Positions 57,715-64,000 of a DNA stretch of 64,000 nt are shown here, in pieces; position 1 is the first letter of the stretch; every line of letters begins with the position of its first letter. The stretch comes from Musa acuminata AAA Group (taxonomy: Eukaryota > Streptophyta > Magnoliopsida > Zingiberales > Musaceae). Below the pieces are notes generated by a model, which worked only from the letters and a program-made list of their open reading frames with translations, was not told the origin of the DNA and searched no databases. Where the stretch lies: NCBI RefSeq assembly GCF_036884655.1, contig NC_088342.1, positions 31,010,001 through 31,074,000 on the forward strand, in the 5' to 3' direction. The position numbers were made by a program, and so were the translations under genes.

Positions 57715-58176
57715 TCATTTCCTCTTGGACACATTTACATTCATGATATGTGGAGTAGTGTCTAACATAAAAAAACCATTATGCAATGTTCCTTTCATGA
57801 TGATCTTATCATCTAATAATATCGAACAACCATTGTTCTCAAAAACTAATTTATATCCACTAACTATCAAACATGAAATGGAGATAATATTTTTGATAAT
57901 AGAAGGAACAAAATAACATGCATCTAATGCAATAAAAGCTCCACTAGGCAGATGTAGGGCGACCTCGCTAATAACTACTACAACAACTTTTGCTTCATTA
58001 CCCATCTTGAGGTCCATCTCGCCTCTCTCTAGTCTCCTAGGCCTTGCTAGAACCTGCAACGAATTGCATATATGATAAGCACTACCGGTATCCAATACCC
58101 ATGTGTTATCATAAGAGTCTGACAAATGGAGACTGATCATGAATGTACATGAAGCTTCATCAAGCTTTTGTTTCAC
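57715..58176 (-). pseudogene. C3 protease region
   Basis: Same frame as gag. WVLDTGSAYHICNSL (about 58105-58060) holds the catalytic D-T-G intact. LDACYFVPSIIKNIISISCL and GYKLVFENNGCSILLDD follow, the copia protease/GAG-pre-integrase linker. TGA ends it at 57715. The protease would cleave the polyprotein into Gag and enzymes. Confidence 0.87.
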
Positions 58177-58965
58177 CCTTTCTGCAAAGTACTCTTTGCA
58201 GTTCCTCTTCCAGTGCTCATCTTTACCACAGTGGAAGCACTAGCCTTTGTCCTTTGTTGGGTCTTTCATAGCAACCTTTGCTTTACTTGGTCTGCCCTTG
58301 CCCTTTCCCTTCTTAAGGGACATTTCTGCTTTCCTTTTCTTTCTAGTCTCACTAGTGTAGAGAACTGATTTCTCTTTCTTAATAGTACTCTCTACCTCTC
58401 TCAACATATTGAGGAGCTTTGGGAGAGTCACCTCAAGCTTGTTTATATTAAAATTCATTATGAATTGTGAAAAAAAATCTAGTAGGGACTGAAGCGCAAT
58501 ATCCACACACAAGTTATCCTCTAGGACCATTCCCAGACCTGTGAGTTTCTCTATCCACTCAATCTTTAGGACATGGTTCTGAACCGGTGTCCCCTTAGTC
58601 ATCCTAGCGCGGAAGAGGCTCTTGGATATCTCATATCGCTGAGTCCTTTCCTGTTCCTCAAACAATTTACGGACATGTAGGAGAATGGATCTGGCATCCA
58701 TCTTTTCATGTTGTCTCTGTAACTCAGGAGTCATAGAGCCCAACATATAGCACTGAGCAAGAGTGGAGTCATCAATGTACTTCACGTAGCGAGCGATCTC
58801 ATCCTCGCTTGCCCCTTCTTCGGGCGTAGGCATCACTATATCAAGGACATACACGATTTTCTCTACCGTGAGAATAATTCTCAAGTTACGGAGCCAATCC
58901 GTATAATTTGGACCAGTGAGACGGTTGACATCAAGTATGCCACGTAAGGGATTTGAAAGCGACAT
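58177..58965 (-). pseudogene. C3 gag with read-through stop before the zinc knuckle
   Basis: Starts at the ATG at 58963-58965 ([18 protein letters not shown]). DUF4219/UBN2-type Gag: [88 protein letters not shown] and a lysine-rich tail. A TAG at 58240-58242 lies just before an intact CCHC knuckle, CFHCGKDEHWKRNC (58239-58198). The frame continues past it into the protease. Only this stop disrupts gag. Confidence 0.9.
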
Positions 58966-60721
58966 TTTCTGAAAATAAAGATGCAGTAGAAATGAATAAC
59001 ATGCAGATTTTGCAAGAAATAAACTATCAAGATATGGACTTCTATCTTAATATGCTCCCACTATTTTACTAGAGTCACGCGACACCCTCAGCACGTGAAA
59101 CGGAAGTCTCCGGTAGACTTCTAGTGGGGATCAGGATCCAATCAGCGTCTTAGTGTAACCTCGAGGGACTCGACCAATCACACTAAGCCTAAAAGGTAGG
59201 CAACTCTTGCCGATCATAACTCCTTATGATTCCTGTCCTGTTCGGCCTCCGAATCACCATGGTCTTGAAGGACTCGACCAACTATGATGCTCGGTTAAGT
59301 CAACACCTTCGTTACAAGATGAGTCTGATTTGATGATATACCCTCGAGGGACTTGACCAAGCATACCATATCCTTAGGTCATCGGTGACATCTCTATGTA
59401 GTAAGCAAGATAGCGAATCGCGATATAGGTGAGTCTTGAGGGACTCAACCAACTCAACCTACACCGGGAATCGGTTCCTACTTATAACGATGGAAGGCCA
59501 TGTGGGTCAATCTAATTGCCTCATGTTTACCGACTTAATATTATCGAGAGAGATATTTCTATGATTTGATCTCCTAATATGACATGTCACACATATACAT
59601 ATTTAATATATATCTACATCGCATGCAAATATATATACATATCTAGTATGTGTATAAGCAATCACACCAGATGATCATGGACCATAACCTAATGTGATTA
59701 GGCCCGAGCCAGTAGGCCTAATAACTCACATCAAGATCTATGTGTGTAACGGTGCATCTCCATGCCCTGTGATCATCCATCTCGTCCTCGTCGGTTCCGT
59801 CGACATCTCGATGCATTTTCATGTATCGCGATCGTCCGTCTCGTGGGTCCCGCTATCGCATCCATGCTCCCGCTGCGCCTCCTCATGTGATTACAACTTA
59901 ATCATAGGCACGGAGGCCAGACAATAAATGAGAAATATAATAGAGGCTCGCAAACCCCAATAATAATAATCACAAGTACAAACATCACACGATCCATGAT
60001 CATCCGTCCACACATCATACATCACATGTATAAATAATCATCATCATGTAGGACTACTAGATAATAATAAAAAATATAATCAACTAAACTTTTTAATTAA
60101 TTAGTATTTTATGAAATCAGGGACATATAGGGAATTTCTTAATTCATAGGGGTATTTTTGTAATTTAGATAAAAGACAGAAATTGGAATTTCTCAAATTC
60201 CGAGGGGTAAAACTGTCTTTAGCCTAGAAAACCCTAATGCCCTCATCCTCCCTTGCTGCTGCTGTTGCCGCCGCCTCCGCCACCCTGTTGACGGTGGGCT
60301 ATGCGGCGGAGGGCGGGATTGCTGCCCTCGCCTACAGGTGGCATGCCCGCTGGCGGCGCTACCCCTACAGCTGGGCACCCCCGCGGGCAGTTTTGCCCAC
60401 GAGGCAGCCCCCGCAGGCGGTGTTGCCTCGCCGGGCAACCACCCCTACTGAGTTTTTGCCCGCGGGAGCAGGGGCCACAAGTGCCGATGTCCTGCGGTGC
60501 GTCACCACGCGAGAGCAGCGGCCATAGGCGTCGCTACCCTTGTGGCTGCTGCTGCAGGCTACCTGTCTGCACGCAGATGGTAGTGCTGCCATTTGCGACG
60601 GCAGCGAGGGTAGCAACAGTTGCTGCCCTTTTCCGCTTTTGCGTCAACGATTGTGATGTCAAAAGCTTCTCCAAAACACAACACACGCAGTTTAAAATCA
60701 ATCTATCGCACGAACAACCTG
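58966..60721 (-). other. C3 leader
   Basis: 1.76 kb between primer site and gag. Four copies of a CTCGAGGGACTCGACCAA-like word start at 59161, 59264, 59343 and 59435. Blocks shared with the C1 leader extend to about 60140 (attaattagtatttt). The part nearest the primer site (about 60237-60660) is GC-rich and described separately. No tRNA gene or clear hairpin beyond these was noted. Confidence 0.75.
60237..60660 (-). other. GC-rich island in the C3 leader
   Basis: A sharp rise in GC (runs such as tgctgctgctgttgccgccgcc and ggcggaggcgggatt) within an otherwise AT-rich element. Frames stay open on both strands for 80-170 codons (for example 60301-60816 plus; 60193-60438 minus, ending ALGFSRLKTVLPLGI), rich in Ala, Arg, Pro and Gly, with no domain I recognise. 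It looks like the 5' exon of a GC-rich monocot gene and may be captured host sequence, but composition alone could open these frames. Confidence 0.45.
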
Positions 60722-60733
60722 GCTCTGATACCA
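60722..60733 (-). other. Primer binding site of C3
   Basis: gctctgatacca in plus view, perfect TGGTATCAGAGC in sense, one base from the LTR remnant at 60735. Confidence 0.93.
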
Positions 60734-60734
60734 C

Positions 60735-60759
60735 TGTTGGGAAAATCTTTGGGGGTGAT
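60735..60759 (-). repeat. 25-bp remnant of the C3 5' LTR
   Basis: TGTTGGGAAAATCTTTGGGG matches the start of 39773-41376 in plus view. The rest of the LTR is gone, and copia C2 sequence follows directly. Confidence 0.82.
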
Positions 60760-61661
60760 AGATATATATGGATAGATATAAGAGGATGCTTAGCTTATCT
60801 TAATCCAGATACATAGATACCATTATTAAAAGGTTTGATATAAAAAATTTAAGAGATGTCTCATACCGATGAGACATGGGATATCACTTTCTTAGAGTAT
60901 GTCTCCAAAGACTCATGAAGAAAGGGCGAACATGAATATGATACCCTATGCCTCAATGATAGGGACTATCATGTATGTTATACTATATACCAAGCTTGAT
61001 ATAGTACTTGCTCTAAGTGTCATGAGCATGTATCAAGCTGATCCAGGCTTGGAGCATTGGAAAGCAGTAAAGTGTATCCTTAAGTACTTGAGAAGGACTA
61101 AGGATCTTTTACTAGTATATGGAGATAGTAGCCTCAGGGTTGAAGGCTACATAGACTTAAGTTTCCAGTCCAATATCAATGATAATAAGTCGAATTCGGG
61201 GTGTATGTATACCATGAATGGAGGAGCAGTATGTTGGAAGACTTTCAAGCAGGATAATACCGTTGACTCAACTATAGAGGTAGAGTACATTGCTATAATA
61301 GAGGTAGTAAAGGAGGGAGTCTAGATGAAGAAGTTTATTACAGATATAGGAGTCATGCCAGGCAGCGATAAGCCGATTCTCTTATATTATGATAACAACT
61401 GGGAATTGCTCAAATGAGGGAACCCGGGTCCCTTTAAAAATGTTCTGAGGAGGTTCCAACTTGTTAGAGAGATCGTGGCTTGAGGAGATATAGCAGTGGA
61501 AAGAGTTCCATTCGAAGATAACATCGTAGATCCATTGATAAAGTCGTTGTCTCAAATTACCTTTGAGCATCACATGGGTTGTCTCAAATTACCTTTGAGC
61601 ATCACATGGGTCTAATAGGGATCAGAAACATAGGTGATTGACTTTGAGTCAAGTGAGAGAT
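60757..61661 (+). pseudogene. Copia C2 reverse transcriptase end and RNase H
   Basis: Picks up the C2 element after C3: SRYIDTIIKRF-like start, PKTHEERANMNMIPYASMIG, IMYVILYTKLDI, MYQADPGLEHWKAVKCILKYLRRTKDL. RNase H follows (VEGYIDLSFQSNINDNKS, GGAVCWKTFKQ, STIEVEYIAIIEVVKEG). Compared with C3, the piece from DEPC to the ILGIRIYRD block, including YVDD, is missing: it was lost with the C3 5' LTR. TAG at about 61322 ends the open part. A 32-bp tandem duplication (61547-61578 and 61579-61610) and the polypurine tract caagtgagagat (61650-61661) follow. Confidence 0.85.
61547..61610 (+). repeat. 32-bp exact tandem duplication
   Basis: ttgtctcaaattacctttg...cacatggg occurs twice head to tail at the end of the C2 RNase H region, with no mismatch. 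It is recent compared with the decay around it. Confidence 0.95.
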
Positions 61662-61774
61662 TGCTGGTCATAAGTGCCTTGCAAGCCAGTCACACGAGTG
61701 TTGACACGTGCAACATGATACACATTCTTTTTGCTTATTATATTATTTAATATTTTATCACTTTATATTGCTTG

Positions 61775-61849
<75 letters not shown>

Positions 61850-62075
61850 GATGTCCATAGATCTGTGCAATGGGAATATCCACTCTCGGTGTCATTATGA
61901 GGACTATTGAGGGTCGATAGAGGATCATATACTCTCGGTGTTATGAGAGGAATATCACATGTATTCTTGCTTAGATAAATCCCTGGCCAGGGTCATTCAG
62001 ATTGAGAGAGAAAGTGTTCTCCAGGATAATCCGATTAGAGCGAGACTCGAGTAGAAATCGTATGGGCCTAAGAGC
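61662..62075 (+). repeat. 3' LTR of C2, truncated
   Basis: TGCTGGTCATAAGTGCC is the family C LTR start, directly after the polypurine tract. It includes a 71-bp (TA)n tract at 61776-61846. It then jumps from ctgtgcaatgggaat to ccactctcggtg (internal deletion) and stops at ...cctaagagc, where A5 begins. Confidence 0.85.
61776..61846. repeat. (TA)n microsatellite, about 35 units
   Basis: Uninterrupted dinucleotide tract at the same LTR position as 13145-13303. Confidence 0.96.
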
Positions 62076-64000
62076 TGTTGAATCTCATATTTTGATGATG
62101 AAACTACTTGATATATGTTTATGATTTAATCTGTGTTTTGAGTGACGTGGGATGCTTCGATCAGGATGAGACAATAAAAGCAGGAAAATCATGTTGTGCC
62201 GGAGGAACATGTCAGAAGATTGGACGTCGGGCCGGTGGATCGGTCGATGTATCGACAGAAGGCTTCGGGCCGTGGACTCGGGCATCAGACCAAGAAGAGC
62301 GGCAATTGTGCCAAGGATATCGGAGTTATGGAGTCAACTGGCCGATTGGGCAATAGGCTGCAGGAGAGGACGATGCGCCGAAGAATTGGACGAAGCGTCG
62401 AGGGACCAATGACATGCCAGACAACTTGGTTAATTGCTTAGGATTAATTTTCTCGATCGAAGTTTTGTTTACATGTGCAGGATTAACTACGATGAAAGTA
62501 AGACATGCAGCATGAGTTGCGCCGGAGTCAAGACAATGATCACGTTGGGAGTTCGAGAGTTCGACGGAAGTTCGGACAGTCGTCGGAGGTTCTGCGGGAA
62601 CAAATCCGAGAAGTCCATAAGCTTGCCAAAGAAGCTCATCGAAACTCGCCAAGTGGATCGTCGCAAGTCCAGGAGTTTGCTGGAAGTTCGCAGGAGCATC
62701 ACCGAGGGTTCATCGGATGATCGACGGAAGTTCGCCGGAAGCTCGCCGGAAGAAGCGATTGATGCACCGGAGCAAGTTGCAGTAAATGTCTTAGGGAATA
62801 TCGTAGTTAGCACAATGATTAAGTTGGAAATGGGAGGTGATCCCATTAACTTAATCTTGGGGCAATTTGGCCCCTGAAAAACCCAAATTGGGCCGAATGG
62901 ATCAACCCATTCAGACCCTGATTTCTACTCGGAGGTGCAACCGCGCAAGCCAAGAGGTAGCACCGTCTGGGCTAAGTCTCCCAGCTAGACTGGGCGGTTC
63001 AACCGCGCCAACCAGGAGGTGGCACCGCCTGGGCTCAGTCTCCGAGCGAGACTGGGCGGTGCAACCTCCCCTGACAGAGAGGTGGCACCGCTTGAGCTCG
63101 GTCTTTGAGCTCTGCCAAGCGGTGCAACCGCCTCAGTCAGGAGGTGCAACCGCCTGAGCTCGGTCTTCGAGCTCTGGCAAGAGGTGCAACCGCCCCTAAC
63201 AAGAGGTAGCACCGCCCAGAGGCTCAGTCTTCGAGCTCTGCCAAGCGGTGCAACCGCTCCAGTCAGGAGGTGCAACCGCCTGATCCCGGAATTCCGGGAA
63301 TTAACAGTTTTAAGCTCCAAATTTGAACTGGGTTGGGGCCTATAAATACCCCACCCATTCAGCACTGAAAGAGCAAGAACTTACATCGAAATCTTGATCT
63401 TTTTCTGTGATTCTTAGAGCTCAAAATTGTTGTAAAGGCCAAAAGTTCTTCTCCCTCTTTTCTTCCAAGTTCTGAGTTGTAAAGAGAGGAGAGAAAATTC
63501 TGTAAGGGTTGTCTCCTAAGCCCGTCAAAAGGAGTGAAACTGTAAAAGGGTGGTTGGCCTTCGCCTATTGAAGGAAGGCCTCTAGTTGACGTCGGTGACC
63601 TCGTCGGTGGAGGAAGCCAAAAGTGGAGTAGGTCAAGATTGACCGAACCACTCTAAATCTCGGTTTGCATTTACTTTGAGCATATTATCTTTACTGCAAA
63701 TCTCCTCTAAAGCTTACTGCTTTCTGCTCATATACAATCGGGTTTTAAGCTTTGCACTTTCCGAATCAACGTTTAGACGTAAATCTGGTTTTTCGTACGA
63801 TCATCATATTTCAGTTTGTGTTTACGTTTTTATTTCAACCATAACTGCAAACTGCCTTTATATCCTTGCTTAAACTGCATCTCGCCTAATCAAGTGATTT
63901 ACGAATCAGCATTTAGACGTAAATCAGTTTCTTCGTACGAACGTCGTATTTCAGTTTGCGCTTATATTCTGGTTTTCATCATAACTACAAACTGGCTTCA
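62076..64000 (+). mobile_element. Family A element A5, LTR running off the window
   Basis: Begins TGTTGAATCTCATATTTTG, the sense start of the family A LTR, and follows it for 1925 of about 2080 bp. The U3 array lies at about 62930-63290 in the long form (62-bp unit at about 63096-63157). TATAAATA stands at 63341-63348, with R/U5 text after it. It is the only A copy in plus orientation. Whether it is a 5' LTR, a 3' LTR or a solo LTR cannot be decided here. Confidence 0.88.
63341..63348 (+). promoter_or_regulatory. TATA box of A5 LTR
   Basis: TATAAATA in CCTATAAATACC, followed about 20-30 bp downstream by cattcagcactgaaagagc, the probable transcription start region; same arrangement as in A3 and A4. 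Confidence 0.72.

Larger units (their letters stand above)
39773..60759 (-). mobile_element. Copia element C3 (family C) inside C2, carrying G1 and A4
   Basis: In minus-strand order: 25-bp remnant of the 5' LTR (60735-60759), primer site, 1.76-kb leader, gag, protease, integrase, reverse transcriptase, RNase H, polypurine tract and 3' LTR (39773-41376). Removing gypsy G1 with its duplicate leaves about 7.2 kb. The host C2 frame stops at its left edge and resumes at its right edge, but with a gap: the 5' LTR and a piece of C2 reverse transcriptase were deleted together. Only a few stops break the polyprotein, so C3 is younger than C1 and C2. Confidence 0.9.

Noticed and set aside
60301..60816. 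171-codon plus-strand frame in the GC-rich leader island as a host gene
   Set aside because: No domain, frames open on both strands, and it runs into the primer site and LTR remnant of C3. Kept only as a possible captured fragment.

Overview
This window is plant nuclear heterochromatin made almost entirely of retrotransposons. Terminal repeats with 5-bp target duplications, primer sites matching plant initiator-Met tRNA (TGGTATCAGAGC), Ty1/copia and Ty3/gypsy pol domains, a plant-type LINE and a Mutator-like fossil all point to a flowering plant. A GC-rich island and several sequence types I associate with Musaceae suggest a monocot such as banana or enset; that is recall, not proof. I found no intact host gene, no tRNA or rRNA gene and no CRISPR array. 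Almost every reading frame belongs to a transposon or is open only because of simple repeats.

I use these labels. Family A (copies A1-A5) is a large element with about 2-kb LTRs that encodes only Gag and looks like a Sirevirus derivative. Family C (C1-C3 plus loose LTRs) is a copia family with about 1.5-1.9-kb LTRs. T1 is a Tork-like copia element. G1 is a chromovirus-type gypsy element.

Layout. 1-1640: fragment of an old A element (A1). 1748-2158: TA-rich satellite. 2855-4380: decayed Mutator-like transposase. 4532-9809: complete copia T1 (TSD TAACA) with a stop-riddled polyprotein. 10784-12325: loose family C LTR. 12326-23104: decayed copia C1 (+), which holds a solo LTR in its leader (13030-14921), a second solo LTR in its integrase (17077-18570, TSD GTGAG) and a partial A element (A2, 19044-21594). 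23105-24218: another C LTR fragment. 24650-27780: LINE on the minus strand. 28711-29300: LINE ORF1 on the plus strand. 29375-37937: a C LTR fragment split by the complete gag-only element A3 (29567-37685, TSD GTTCA).

From 37938 to 62075 the window is a four-level nest. Copia C2 (+) was invaded by copia C3 (-, 39773-60759). C3 was invaded in its reverse transcriptase by gypsy G1 (+, 42232-55970, TSD GCATC). G1 was invaded in its reverse transcriptase by A4 (-, 45975-54239, TSD AAATC). A fifth A element (A5) starts at 62076, inside the 3' LTR of C2, and runs off the window.

The best candidate for something not well described is family A. It keeps promoter-bearing LTRs, primer site, polypurine tract and a Gag frame (intact in A4) but has no pol. 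Its U3 carries an array of GGCGGT-N3-ACCGCC palindromes whose central triplet differs between subfamilies, its spacer carries repeated polypurine hairpins, and a splice-donor consensus lies at the end of gag. It would need enzymes supplied in trans.
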